Assembly: GCA_032718475.1 (NCBI GenBank)
Contig: JAUCBJ010001396.1
Coordinates: forward strand, 1-34,386
Length of the DNA: 34,386 nucleotides
Source: Nemertoderma westbladi
Lineage: Eukaryota > Xenacoelomorpha > Nemertodermatida > Nemertodermatidae
Direction: 5' to 3'
A program made the position numbers and the translations under genes. Positions 16,016-28,019 of this stretch are shown here, one piece after another. Every line of letters begins with the position of its first letter. Position 1 is the stretch's first letter. The notes beneath the pieces were generated by a model that saw nothing but the letters and a program-made list of their open reading frames with translations, searched no databases and had not been told where the DNA came from.

Positions 16016-18835
16016 TAGCGAACCTTTACTACTCAACTATAACTATAGCGAACCTTTACTACTCAACTATAACTATAGCGAACCTTTACTACTCAACTAT
16101 AACTATAGCGAACCTTTACTACTCAACTATAACTATAGCGAACCTTTACTACTCAACTATAACTATAGCGAACCTTTACTACTCAACTATAACTATAGCG
16201 AACCTTTACTACTCAACTATAACTATAGCGAACCTTTACTACTCAACTATACCTATAGCGAACCTTTACTACTCAACTATAACTATAGCGAACCTTTACT
16301 ACTCAACTATAACTATAGCGAACCTTTACTACTCAACTATAACTATAGCGAACCTTTACTACTCAACTATAACTATAGCGAACCTTTACTACTCAACTAT
16401 AACTATAGCGAACCTTTACTACTCAACTATAACTATAGCGAACCTTTACTACTCAACTATAACTATAGCGAACCTTTACTACTCAACTATAACTATAGCG
16501 AACCTTTACTACTCAACTATAACTATAGCGAACCTTTACTACTCAACTATAACTATAGCGAACCTTTACTACTCAACTATAACTATAGCGAACCTTTACT
16601 ACTCAACTATAACTATAGCGAACCTTTACTACTCAACTATAACTATAGCGAACCTTTACTACTCAACTATAACTATAGCGAACCTTTACTACTCAACTAT
16701 AACTATAGCGAACCTTTACTACTCAACTATAACTATAGCGAACCTTTACTACTCAACTATAACTATAGCGAACCTTTACTACTCAACTATAACTATAGCG
16801 AACCTTTACTACTCAACTATAACTATAGCGAACCTTTACTACTCAACTATAACTATAGCGAACCTTTACTACTCAACTATAACTATAGCGAACCTTTACT
16901 ACTCAACTATAACTATAGCGAACCTTTACTACTCAACTATAACTATAGCGAACCTTTACTACTCAACTATAACTATAGCGAACCTTTACTACTCAACTAT
17001 AACTATAGCGAACCTTTACTACTCAACTATAACTATAGCGAACCTTTACTACTCAACTATAACTATAGCGAACCTTTACTACTCAACTATAACTATAGCG
17101 AACCTTTACTACTCAACTATAACTATAGCGAACCTTTACTACTCAACTATAACTATAGCGAACCTTTACTACTCAACTATAACTATAGCGAACCTTTACT
17201 ACTCAACTATAACTATAGCGAACCTTTACTACTCAACTATAACTATAGCGAACCTTTACTACTCAACTATAACTATAGCGAACCTTTACTACTCAACTAT
17301 AACTATAGCGAACCTTTACTACTCAACTATAACTATAGCGAACCTTTACTACTCAACTATAACTATAGCGAACCTTTACTACTCAACTATAACTATAGCG
17401 AACCTTTACTACTCAACTATAACTATAGCGAACCTTTACTACTCAACTATAACTATAGCGAACCTTTACTACTCAACTATAACTATAGCGAACCTTTACT
17501 ACTCAACTATAACTATAGCGAACCTTTACTACTCAACTATAACTATAGCGAACCTTTACTACTCAACTATAACTATAGCGAACCTTTACTACTCAACTAT
17601 AACTATAGCGAACCTTTACTACTCAACTATAACTATAGCGAACCTTTACTACTCAACTATAACTATAGCGAACCTTTACTACTCAACTATAACTATAGCG
17701 AACCTTTACTACTCAACTATAACTATAGCGAACCTTTACTACTCAACTATAACTATAGCGAACCTTTACTACTCAACTATAACTATAGCGAACCTTTACT
17801 ACTCAACTATAACTATAGCGAACCTTTACTACTCAACTATAACTATAGCGAACCTTTACTACTCAACTATAACTATAGCGAACCTTTACTACTCAACTAT
17901 AACTATAGCGAACCTTTACTACTCAACTATAACTATAGCGAACCTTTACTACTCAACTATAACTATAGCGAACCTTTACTACTCAACTATAACTATAGCG
18001 AACCTTTACTACTCAACTATAACTATAGCGAACCTTTACTACTCAACTATAACTATAGCGAACCTTTACTACTCAACTATAACTATAGCGAACCTTTACT
18101 ACTCAACTATAACTATAGCGAACCTTTACTACTCAACTATAACTATAGCGAACCTTTACTACTCAACTATAACTATAGCGAACCTTTACTACTCAACTAT
18201 AACTATAGCGAACCTTTACTACTCAACTATAACTATAGCGAACCTTTACTACTCAACTATAACTATAGCGAACCTTTACTACTCAACTATAACTATAGCG
18301 AACCTTTACTACTCAACTATAACTATAGCGAACCTTTACTACTCAACTATAACTATAGCGAACCTTTACTACTCAACTATAACTATAGCGAACCTTTACT
18401 ACTCAACTATAACTATAGCGAACCTTTACTACTCAACTATAACTATAGCGAACCTTTACTACTCAACTATAACTATAGCGAACCTTTACTACTCAACTAT
18501 AACTATAGCGAACCTTTACTACTCAACTATAACTATAGCGAACCTTTACTACTCAACTATAACTATAGCGAACCTTTACTACTCAACTATAACTATAGCG
18601 AACCTTTACTACTCAACTATAACTATAGCGAACCTTTACTACTCAACTATACCTATAGCGAACCTTTACTACTCAACTATAACTATAGCGAACCTTTACT
18701 ACTCAACTATAACTATAGCGAACCTTTACTACTCAACTATAACTATAGCGAACCTTTACTACTCAACTATAACTATAGCGAACCTTTACTACTCAACTAT
18801 AACTATAGCGAACCTTTACTACTCAACTATACCTC
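16016..18835. repeat. minisatellite, 30-bp unit, about 94 copies
   Basis: The unit is AACCTTTACTACTCAACTAT followed by AACTATAGCG. The array is essentially invariant: the only substitutions I see are an A-to-C change (ACCTATAGCG) in units ending near 16260 and 18660, and the same change in the last, degenerating unit near 18832. The first bases (TAGCG at 16016) lead directly into it. No long reading frame crosses it because each unit contains stops. Confidence 0.98.
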
Positions 18836-19247
18836 CGCGCTAATTACAAGTAATAGAGTAATTACAATAGGGGTGCTGTCACTTGCCCAATAAGTTGCTA
18901 AAAGTCACCTGATTCTACAAAATGAATTATATTCTCCAAACATACGTCGTTACATCTCTCATTTTGTTAATTATGTTCTGGGAATTGGATTCATTCAAAA
19001 ATTGTTTATTTATTTCGCATAAACAATACATTCTACAAAATTAATTTTAACAATTACAAACATTCAAGAATTGTTATCGCAGTGCAGTCCCTTTCATACT
19101 ATTAAATGATTTAAACAACGCAATAAAAAATTCTAGAAGTGTATGGAAACAAACGCGGGGGGTGGGGGGTGTACAACCTACAAAAGCTTTATTAAGAAGA
19201 GATAGTTAACCCCTATTGTTAACTAAAGAACACCCGCGACCAACAAT
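18836..19247. other. spacer between two minisatellites, no gene
   Basis: AT-rich DNA with a short G-rich patch near 19157-19170. GTCACTTGCCCAATA near 18878 also occurs near 14880, hinting at a shared dispersed fragment. Confidence 0.45.
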
Positions 19248-20300
19248 ACCCACTTCCCTCGGCACCCCACCAAAAACAAACCCACTTCCCTCGGCACCCC
19301 ACCAAAAACAAACCCACTTCCCTCGGCACCCCACCAAAAACAAACCCACTTCCCTCGGCACCCCACCAAAAACAAACCCACTTCCCTCGGCACCCCACCA
19401 AAAACAAACCCACTTCCCTCGGCACCCCACCAAAAACAAACCCACTTCCCTCGGCACCCCACCAAAAACAAACCCACTTCCCTCGGCACCCCACCAAAAA
19501 CAAACCCACTTCCCTCGGCACCCCACCAAAAACAAACCCACTTCCCTCGGCACCCCACCAAAAACAAACCCACTTCCCTCGGCACCCCACCAAAAACAAA
19601 CCCACTTCCCTCGGCACCCCACCAAAAACAAACCCACTTCCCTCGGCACCCCACCAAAAACAAACCCACTTCCCTCGGCACCCCACCAAAAACAAACCCA
19701 CTTCCCTCGGCACCCCACCAAAAACAAACCCACTTCCCTCGGCACCCCACCAAAAACAAACCCACTTCCCTCGGCACCCCACCAAAAACAAACCCACTTC
19801 CCTCGGCACCCCACCAAAAACAAACCCACTTCCCTCGGCACCCCACCAAAAACAAACCCACTTCCCTCGGCACCCCACCAAAAACAAACCCACTTCCCTC
19901 GGCACCCCACCAAAAACAAACCCACTTCCCTCGGCACCCCACCAAAAACAAACCCACTTCCCTCGGCACCCCACCAAAAACAAACCCACTTCCCTCGGCA
20001 CCCCACCAAAAACAAACCCACTTCCCTCGGCACCCCACCAAAAACAAACCCACTTCCCTCGGCACCCCACCAAAAACAAACCCACTTCCCTCGGCACCCC
20101 ACCAAAAACAAACCCACTTCCCTCGGCACCCCACCAAAAACAAACCCACTTCCCTCGGCACCCCACCAAAAACAAACCCACTTCCCTCGGCACCCCACCA
20201 AAAACAAACCCACTTCCCTCGGCACCCCACCAAAAACAAACCCACTTCCCTCGGCACCCCACCAAAAACAAACCCACTGCCCTCAGCGTCCCAGCAATTA
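19248..20300. repeat. minisatellite, 32-bp unit, about 32 copies with degenerate edge units
   Basis: The unit is CCCACTTCCCTCGGCACCCC followed by ACCAAAAACAAA. Internal copies look identical. The flanking copies at about 19225-19247 and 20275-20310 are recognisably related but diverged. Since 32 is not a multiple of three, every frame on a strand cycles through all three phases, and because no phase contains a stop, ~360-codon artefactual frames occur on both strands. None is a plausible protein. Confidence 0.97.
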
Positions 20301-20712
20301 ATACCCACTGCATCTTTGTATCATCATTTTGTTAAATTAAACCTTTTAACGAACCTGCCTATTAATAGGCCAGGGTAGTTCTTGTCAAGAGTTGAGCCGT
20401 TCAAAAACACGATGTGGTTATATTTGAAAATTTAAAGTCGAATTTCACCGATTTCAACTCGTCGAGTATGTACCAACTTTTTTATTTGGGCTATTCAGTC
20501 ATTTGAGAATAATATGATTCAACTATAAAAGCCAGCAAGCTGGTATAAGGAGACCCCGTCCATAGACAAACGTAGTGCTTGTTGGGTCCCTCCTCATTCA
20601 TTATCATCAATCCCTCCCACCTAACATAGCAGCGAGTAACCCTAAAGATATTCCCATAGGATTCACTAGGAAAAGCTATTCAGCTGGCGGGGTAATACAT
20701 TATACAAACTAA
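20301..20712. other. spacer, no gene seen
   Basis: Non-coding. It contains two words of the form TTTCAACTCGTC that also occur near 14518-14560. Confidence 0.4.
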
Positions 20713-21060
20713 CACGTTCGTGGGGCCTTCGCGCAGCACGAGGTCCAGTTATGAGATACAAATTAAAATTAAGCGACTGTATCACAAAATCAGGTTTTGA
20801 GAAATTTACCCACACCACCAATCAATCAAAGAAAGGGGGACAGTACGTGTTCACCCCTTTTAATCCCCCCCCCCCACCCTTCTCAACCACCAATACATAA
20901 CCGTGACATCTACCACCCACGGAAGGGTAGAACGAACTTATTTCCAATCGCACGTTAAATATGCAAAGCCAGGTGGTGTATATGAATATAATCAACGCCG
21001 TACTCGTCTTAATTATTATAAGCGTCGTTCAATCGTTGCGCTCGTCCAGAGTAAGTCCCC
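20713..21060 (+). mobile_element. member A of the CGTGGGGC mobile family (partial)
   Basis: It starts CACGTTCGTGGGGCCTTCGC and continues through a poly-C patch and a block ending near GTTGCGCTCGTCC. It is clearly homologous to the outer ends of the inverted arms and to the first third of the 1.17-kb direct repeats. There is no transposase or other protein. Confidence 0.7.
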
Positions 21061-21111
21061 CCCTATCAGAAAGATTTACTCAACAAAAAATAGTGTAAAT
21101 AAATAAACAAC

Positions 21112-21998
21112 TACACGTTCGTGGGGACTTCGCGCAGCACGAGGCCTAGTTATTATATACAAATTAAAATGCAGCGACTGTATCACAAAATCAGGTTTTG
21201 AGAAATTTACCCACACCACCAATCAATCAAAGAAAGGTGGACAGTACGTGTTCACCCCTTTTAATCTCCCCCCCCCCCCCCCCCCCACCCTTCCCAACCA
21301 CCAATACATAACCGCGACATCTACCACCCACGGAAGGGTAGCACGAACTTATTTCCAATCGCACGTTAAATATGCAAAGCCAGGTGGTTTATAGGAATAT
21401 AATAAACGCAGTACTCGTTTTCATTATAAGCCTCTTTGCGTTCGTCCTGTTTTGTATTTAAATATATTTCTTAAACGCAAGCTAGGACGATCTTTATAAT
21501 AATAATAACTAGGGATGCGATCAATATGTGAAGCCAGGTGGTTTATATAATAATTTAGTCAACGCAGTACTCGTCTTCATTATATGCCTCGTTGCGCTCG
21601 TCGCTTGTCCTGTTTTGTCATAAAATATTTTTCCTAAACGCAGACTGACGATCTTTATACAGTTATAACTATGCGAAGTTTCGAAACTGTGCGAGTAACT
21701 GTTGATACATCTATGTGGAGATGTGTGATATGTGGAGATGTGTGATACAACGCCAACGCATCTTATGCCGATGTAGTAATATGGGTATTGAAATAATATT
21801 AAATCAATGTACACTCTTAAAGCTGCAGCGAAAAAATGTAGCTAATTTCCTAGGTTACATATAAAATAATAATATTATTTTTAAGAACATTAATTTTACT
21901 ACTTTGCAAAAATTCAATTAAAAAATAACCAGACATATACATTGTGGAATAAACTATTTCAGAAGCCTACAACAGCCATGCCATGGATTGTATTTATG
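21112..21998 (+). repeat. left arm of a ~0.89-kb inverted duplication
   Basis: The reverse complement of this segment reappears at 25069-25957 with only a few differences (for example one base near 21483). It starts with CACGTTCGTGGGG next to a TA and ends with CCATGCCATGGATTGTATTT. A 97-codon frame on its minus strand (21521-21814) is identical to the frame on the other arm because the arms are copies. It has no recognisable domain. Confidence 0.93.
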
Positions 21999-22229
21999 TT
22001 ATTATATCTGTCATTTAACTGAGATAGCAATAGTAGTAATAGTCGAACGGTTATGCGGCCCGTCCAGCCTATAATAAACACAATTCAGTGATTGGGCTGG
22101 AATAGCAATACTGGTTGCCTCTATTACAATTCCTCTCAGGTTAGTCTACAGCCACAACTCCCAGCAGCTAGCTCCACACCAGCAGAGACTTGACCAATAA
22201 TGGGAAGGATTAAATTTGTACTCAATAAT

Positions 22230-22605
22230 TGTGCGGTTTAATTACGTTTAGATCAATTAAAGACACATTTATTAAAGCAAATCACTTAAACTAATTAAAA
22301 ACTATAATAGAATGGCGTATGGGGATTATATCTGTATAATTTTTAAGTATAATTATTTAAATCTTATACTGTAAAACAATTAATTTCCTTTAAAAGGCAG
22401 GTTGAAAATGGCGTTTTCACCGCAATCAACTTAATTAACTAATTAACTGCTATTATCTTAGCTTCTCGAAGGCCACACGGAAATTCTACTTGGAAAATTT
22501 CTAAACTTTTGCCAAACAACATGTGTACCAAGTTTGGATAGATTTCATCAAAGATTGGCCGAGTTATTAACGTTTAAAATTGAACACGACAGAACGACAG
22601 AACGA
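22230..22605 (+). repeat. diverged partial copy of the 1.17-kb unit (3' third)
   Basis: It matches the ends of both direct repeats, from about TCAATTAAAGACAC to the GACAGAAC repeats, but has only two GACAGAAC copies and scattered substitutions. The sequence upstream, to about 22080, shows weaker similarity. Confidence 0.8.
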
Positions 22606-23774
22606 CACGTTCGTGGGGCCTTCGCGCAGCACGAGGCCCAGTTATGAGATACAAATTAATATCGAGCGACTGTATCACAAAATCAGTATTTAGCTTTATA
22701 AATTAGTAAAATTTAGAAATTTAACCACACCGCCAATCAATCAAAAAAAGAGGGACAGTACGTGTTCAGCCCTTTAAATCTGCACCCCCACCCCACCCCA
22801 CCCCACCCCCCCCCCCCCCCCCCCACCCTTCCCACCCACCAATACATAACCGCGACATCTACCACCCACGGAAGGTAGCACGAACTTATTTCCAATCGCA
22901 CGTTCAATATGCGAAGCCAGGTGGTTTATAGGAATATAATCTACGCAGTACTAAATACAGTCGATGCAGTAATGAATGATATTCAAATAATTTATTTAAT
23001 ATACTGTTAATGCCTCTGAAAACTTAGACAATTAAAATACACAGAAATCCCATCAAAAAATAATAAGCATAATATTTTGAGAAATAAACAATTTTGGATA
23101 TAAGCCTTCTGCAGTGGTAATCTTATTGACTGACAATCATTAAATGAGATCTGTCTATTACCTGAGACTAAAGAACACAGACTCTATAGTGTAATAGGAG
23201 GTAGGGAATGCAGGTTTCAATCTCGTTAGGTCTAGCTGGCAGCCGTGTGGCTAGTTACATACAACCCCCCTCCACTGGCATTCCCAGCAACTGGCTCCCT
23301 TACACACACATCCCCCATCTATGTACCAGCCAACTTGCAAGTTGGCCAATAAATGATCAGTATTTAATGAGAATCCATTTTTTATGCCGTTTTAATTACT
23401 TTAGATCAATTAAAGACACAATTATTAAAGCAAATCACTTGAACTAATTAAAAACTATAATAGAATGGCGTATGTGGATTACATCTGTATAATTTTTAAT
23501 TATAATTATTTAAATCTTATACTGTAAAACAATTAATTTCCTTTAAAAGGCAGGTTGAAAATGGTGTTTTCACCGTAATCAACTTAATTAACTAATTAAC
23601 TGCTATTATCTTAGCTTCTCGAAGGCCACACGGAAATTCTACTTGGAAAATTTCTAAACTTTTGCCAAACAACATGTGTACCAAGTTTGGATAGATTTCA
23701 TCAAAGATTGGCTGAGTTATTAACGTTTAAAATTGAACACGACAGAACGACAGAACGACAGAACGACAGAACGA
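22606..23774 (+). repeat. 1.17-kb direct repeat, copy 1
   Basis: It begins CACGTTCGTGGGGCCTTCGC, contains a long C tract near 22790-22825, and ends in about five GACAGAAC octamers. It is nearly identical to 23775-24957. The 79-codon frame at 23208-23447 is shared but is frameshifted in copy 2, which argues against it being a gene. Confidence 0.93.
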
Positions 23775-24957
23775 CAGAACGACACGTTCGTGGGGCCTTC
23801 GCGCAGCACGAGGCCCAGTTATGAGATACAAATTAATATCGAGCGACTGTATCACAAAATCAGTATTTAACTTTATAAATTAGTAAAATTTAGAAATTTA
23901 ACCACACCGCCAATCAATCAAAAAAAGAGGGACAGTACGTGTTCAGCCCTTTAAATCTGCACCCCCACCCCACCCCACCACCCCCCCCCCCCCCCCCACC
24001 CTTCCCACCCACCAATACATAACCGCGACATCTACCACCCACGGAAGGTAGCACGAACTTATTTCCAATCGCACGTTCAATATGCGAAGCCAGGTGGTTT
24101 ATAGGAATATAATCTACGCAGTACTAAATACAGTCGATGCAGTAATGAATGATATTCAAATAATTTATTTAATATACTGTTAATGCCTCTGAAAACTTAG
24201 ACAATTAAAATACACAGAAATCCCATCAAAAAATAATAAGCATAATATTTTGAGAAATAAACAATTTTGGATATAAGCCTTCTGCGCAGTGGTAATCTTA
24301 TTGACTGACAATCATTAAATGAGATCTGTCTATTACCTGAGACTAAAGAACACAGACTCTATAGTGTAATAGGAGGTAGGGAATGCAGGTTTCAATCTCG
24401 TTAGGTCTAGCTGGCAGCCGTGTGGCTAGTTACATACAACCCCCCTCCACTGGCATTCCCAGCAACTGGCTCCCTTACACACACATCCCCCATCTATGTA
24501 CCAGCCAACTTGCAAGTTGGCCAATAAATGATCAGTATTTAATAGAATCAATTTTTTATGCCGTTTTAATTACTTTAGATCAATTAAAGACACAATTATT
24601 AAAGCAAATCACTTGAACTAATTAAAAACTATAATAGAATGGCGTATGTGGATTACATCTGTATAATTTTTAATTATAATTATTTAAATCTTATACTGTA
24701 AAACAATTAATTTCCTTTAAAAGGCAGGTTGAAAATGGTGTTTTCACCGTAATCAACTTAATTAACTAATTAACTGCTATTATCTTAGCTTCTCGAAGGC
24801 CACACGGAAATTCTACTTGGAAAATTTCTAAACTTTTGCCAAACAACATGTGTACCAAGTTTGGATAGATTTCATCAAAGATTGGCCGAGTTATTAACGT
24901 TTAAAATTGAACACGACAGAACGACAGAACGACAGAACGACAGAACGACAGAACGAC
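23775..24957 (+). repeat. 1.17-kb direct repeat, copy 2
   Basis: A tandem partner of the previous feature, joined head to tail with no spacer: the GACAGAAC tail of copy 1 abuts the CACGTTCG head of copy 2. Its own octamer tail leads into the 56-bp duplication instead. Confidence 0.93.
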
Positions 24958-24958
24958 A

Positions 24959-25070
24959 GGTTGATTAATGGTACCACTACGCTAAGGCTCACTCACTTCG
25001 TGGCTCGCCCCACAGGTTGATTAATGGTACCACTACGCTAAGGCTCACTCACTTCGTGGCTCGCCCCACA
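24959..25070 (+). repeat. 56-bp tandem duplication carrying a CGTGGCTCGCCCCACA terminus
   Basis: Two identical 56-bp copies (24959-25014, 25015-25070) start GGTTGATTAATGGTACC and end CTCGCCCCACA. The same end, in reverse orientation and diverged, forms the left edge of the element at 30110-30965, so this is probably the 3' terminus of the family. Confidence 0.9.
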
Positions 25071-25957
25071 TAAATACAATCCATGGCATGGCTGTTGTAG
25101 GCTTCTGAAATAGTTTATTCCACAATGTATATGTCTGGTTATTTTTTAATTGAATTTTTGCAAAGTAGTAAAATTAATGTTCTTAAAAATAATATTATTA
25201 TTTTATATGTAACCTAGGAAATTAGCTACATTTTTTCGCTGCAGCTTTAAGAGTGTACATTGATTTAATATTATTTCAATACCCATATTACTACATCGGC
25301 ATAAGATGCGTTGGCGTTGTATCACACATCTCCACATATCACACATCTCCACATAGATGTATCAACAGTTACTCGCACAGTTTCGAAACTTCGCATAGTT
25401 ATAACTGTATAAAGATCGTCAGTCTGCGTTTAGGAAAAATATTTTATGACAAAACAGGACAAGCGACGAGCGCAACGAGGCATATAATGAAGACGAGTAC
25501 TGCGTTGACTAAATTATTATATAAACCACCTGGCTTCACATATTGATCGCATCCCTAGTTATTATTATTATAAAGATCGTCCTAGCCTGCGTTTAAGAAA
25601 TATATTTAAATACAAAACAGGACGAACGCAAAGAGGCTTATAATGAAAACGAGTACTGCGTTTATTATATTCCTATAAACCACCTGGCTTTGCATATTTA
25701 ACGTGCGATTGGAAATAAGTTCGTGCTACCCTTCCGTGGGTGGTAGATGTCGCGGTTATGTATTGGTGGTTGGGAAGGGTGGGGGGGGGGGGGGGGGGGG
25801 GAGATTAAAAGGGGTGAACACGTACTGTCCACCTTTCTTTGATTGATTGGTGGTGTGGGTAAATTTCTCAAAACCTGATTTTGTGATACAGTCGCTGCAT
25901 TTTAATTTGTATATAATAACTAGGCCTCGTGCTGCGCGAAGTCCCCACGAACGTGTA
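25069..25957 (-). repeat. right arm of the ~0.89-kb inverted duplication
   Basis: This is the reverse complement of 21112-21998. The outer end CGAACGTG is followed by TA, mirroring the TA before CACGTTCG on the left, which would fit a TA target duplication or TA-targeting element. The G tract near 25781-25801 mirrors the C tract in the left arm. Confidence 0.93.
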
Positions 25958-25969
25958 CATATACTAATT

Positions 25970-26500
25970 CGTTTATTGTTCTGGTTAAATTCAGCCCTTC
26001 TGTAACCTGTATTTTTGGTGAAAACCTGGTATTCTTCACATGGGGGTAACTGCAAAGTGAAATATAACGGCAGAAAGTCTGGTACCGGTTTTCTTCACAT
26101 GGGCCAATATAAACGCGCTGAAGAGTGCCCTTTGTGTAGGTAGTAATTTTGTTACATTATCGGCGTTCTGAATGCCTATTTATTAGCTCTAATATTGTTT
26201 TCTCAGATAGTGGCGCACTCGACCGCAATTGGGAAAAGTAATCTACAGCGCAAATTTGTCGCTATGAAATAAAGTCCTGCTTATTGTTTTGGTTAGAATA
26301 CACCGCCAATGTAAACTGCTCCTTTCCCTTAATGTTTTACTGACTATCGTTTATTGTTTTGGTTAAAAAAACACCGTCACTGTAACCTGTTCCTTTCCCA
26401 TGATTTAAAAACTCTCTGTATCATCTATATATCCTACATATCTTACTGTCGTTTATTGTTTCTGTTAGAAAATACTGCCACATTAACCTGCTCCCCTTAC
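25970..26500. repeat. four diverged copies of a ~50-bp motif
   Basis: Copies near 25970, 26279, 26348 and 26450 share CGTTTATTGTTTTGGTTA and, about 20 bases on, TGTAACCTG; three of them also carry a following CTCCTTTCCC-like word. A further copy lies at 29067-29104, a fragment at 32806-32826, and an inverted copy in the MITE at 8879-8933. The DNA between the copies is unrelated, so the motif itself is the conserved unit. Confidence 0.75.
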
Positions 26501-26524
26501 GTTAATGAAATATTATAATATTCC

Positions 26525-26605
26525 TTGATTTCCCTTCCCTCCTTCCTTCTTTTCTCCCTATCCATCCCTCCCTCCCATCCCTCCCATCTCCCATCCAATC
26601 TAACA
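26525..26605. repeat. pyrimidine-rich (CCCTCCAT-type) microsatellite
   Basis: A C/T-only-like stretch of CCTTCCCTCC and CCATCCCTCC words. The short frame over it is not credible. Confidence 0.7.
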
Positions 26606-27152
26606 AATCCATGTATCATTCGTTGTCACTGGGATGACCAGGATATCGCACATGGGCCACAATTTTTTGTAAATATATCAATAAGCTGTCAACTTCCGCC
26701 ACATGCATGATTGACTTTCGTAAAATAAATTAATATAAGCGGTCGTTGGCATCAATTAGTTGAATTGGTTGAGTGTAAGTATCGAGTGATTGTATTGGGT
26801 GGTGGGTGGTTATTGGGTGTAATAATAAGCGCGTACTCTCCAACACTTAACCTTGACAAGAAGGGCGTGCTGAGTGTTAAGGTTCAACAATATTAATCGC
26901 CTTGGTTCGGTTAGCTTTATTGGTTTTCACAAGGGCAGGTTGTTGATTTTCGGGTTTTTGGGCAGTACAGACCTTCAGGCCCCATTGGCACAAAAAGTAA
27001 TTGTTTGGAGCCCCGTTGCCAACGTAACTGCGACAACACGACAACTCGTGTGATAGATAGGCTGGGAAATGAAAGTAGTTGGTATTGGTAATAATATACA
27101 CTATACATTATGTATTTATACCCGATGTAACGGTATTGGGCCTATCTCTACT
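26606..27152. other. non-coding DNA, no gene seen
   Basis: Only short frames without recognisable domains occur. A GGTGGGTGGTTATTGGGTG patch lies near 26800. Confidence 0.4.
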
Positions 27153-27344
27153 GTAAAGATGATAGAAAAAATAAAGTATTGAGGGTCTTTAGCCGGTTAT
27201 ATTATATTAAATAAAGATACAATAGTAAACGTTTTCGACCTACCGGTCTGTCGGTAGGTCGAAAACGTTTACTATTGTATCTTTATCTAATATAATATAA
27301 CCAGCTAAAGACCCTCAATTCTTTATTTTTTCTATCATCTTTAC
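27153..27344. repeat. near-perfect palindrome: 93-bp arms, 6-nt loop
   Basis: Arms 27153-27245 and 27252-27344 are reverse complements, with three mismatches seen and no indels, separated by GTCTGT. The ends are GTAAAGATGATAG and CTATCATCTTTAC. The trinucleotide ACT occurs on both outer sides, a possible short target duplication. A transcript would fold into one long hairpin. It is probably a fold-back MITE, and a young one given the arm identity. Confidence 0.92.
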
Positions 27345-27507
27345 ACTATGCTGCCGCTGGTGAATGCCTACCACTTCATCCGTTCGTTTAATATCTCTAC
27401 TGTGTCAGATAGATAGACTGGCATATTTAAGTAATCGGTAATATGTATTACACCCGTCAACACTTAGAAATTATGATTTGAAGAGCGCATTTTGATTGTA
27501 AATTTTT

Positions 27508-27590
27508 ACCCCATGTCAACACTTCGAAAAGCCATGTCAACACTTCGAAAGGCCATGTCAACACTTCGAAAGACCATGTCAACATAGTAT
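27508..27590 (-). repeat. inverted outpost of the 21-bp minisatellite (about 4 copies)
   Basis: CCATGTCAACACTTCGAAA repeated about four times is the reverse complement of the unit in the array at 28020-28678. It lies 430 bp upstream in opposite orientation. Confidence 0.88.
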
Positions 27591-28019
27591 ATTTTAAAAT
27601 ACAAATACAATAGTAACTATATGGTTAAGGTTGGTTTATAGAATTAGCATATGGTATTACCTGTAGTAAGAACATAAGAACAATTACTAATTATGTAAGT
27701 TTTTTTAGTAATAAGAAATATTATTGCGAAATATATTTATAACTTTGGTACTATCATTTCAGTTAATATAATAAAATTAAAAATCTACCTACACAGGTCT
27801 GTAGTACGCCGGAGACAGTACAGTGGTAAGTCACTGCTGATGAAATCAACTCCCAAACATTGTGAATCCCAGTATAGTATATCCTAGCATAATGGCTCAG
27901 GAAAAATATATCACACGGGCTTTAATTGTATCCTAAATACAATATAATTAATTAAATTGTAACAAAATTAAATACGAAACTTAGTTTTCGTTATTACTAT
28001 TATTATATTATTTCATTAT
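27591..28019. other. AT-rich spacer between the inverted repeat blocks
   Basis: No coding sequence is seen. In a transcript it would be the loop between the opposing 21-bp repeat blocks. Confidence 0.45.

Noticed and set aside
16016-18835. CRISPR-like array
   Set aside because: Repeats are contiguous with no spacers, there are no cas genes, and the window is eukaryotic.
19206-20313. Frames of about 340-360 codons on both strands
   Set aside because: A stop-free 32-bp unit that is not a multiple of three makes every frame open. The predicted protein is a phase-cycling artefact.
21521-21814. 97-codon frame identical to one at 25253-25546
   Set aside because: Identity follows from the inverted duplication. 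No domain, and the rest of the arm is non-coding.
23208-23447. 79-codon frame shared by the two 1.17-kb repeats
   Set aside because: The second copy is frameshifted near its end and no domain is recognised.
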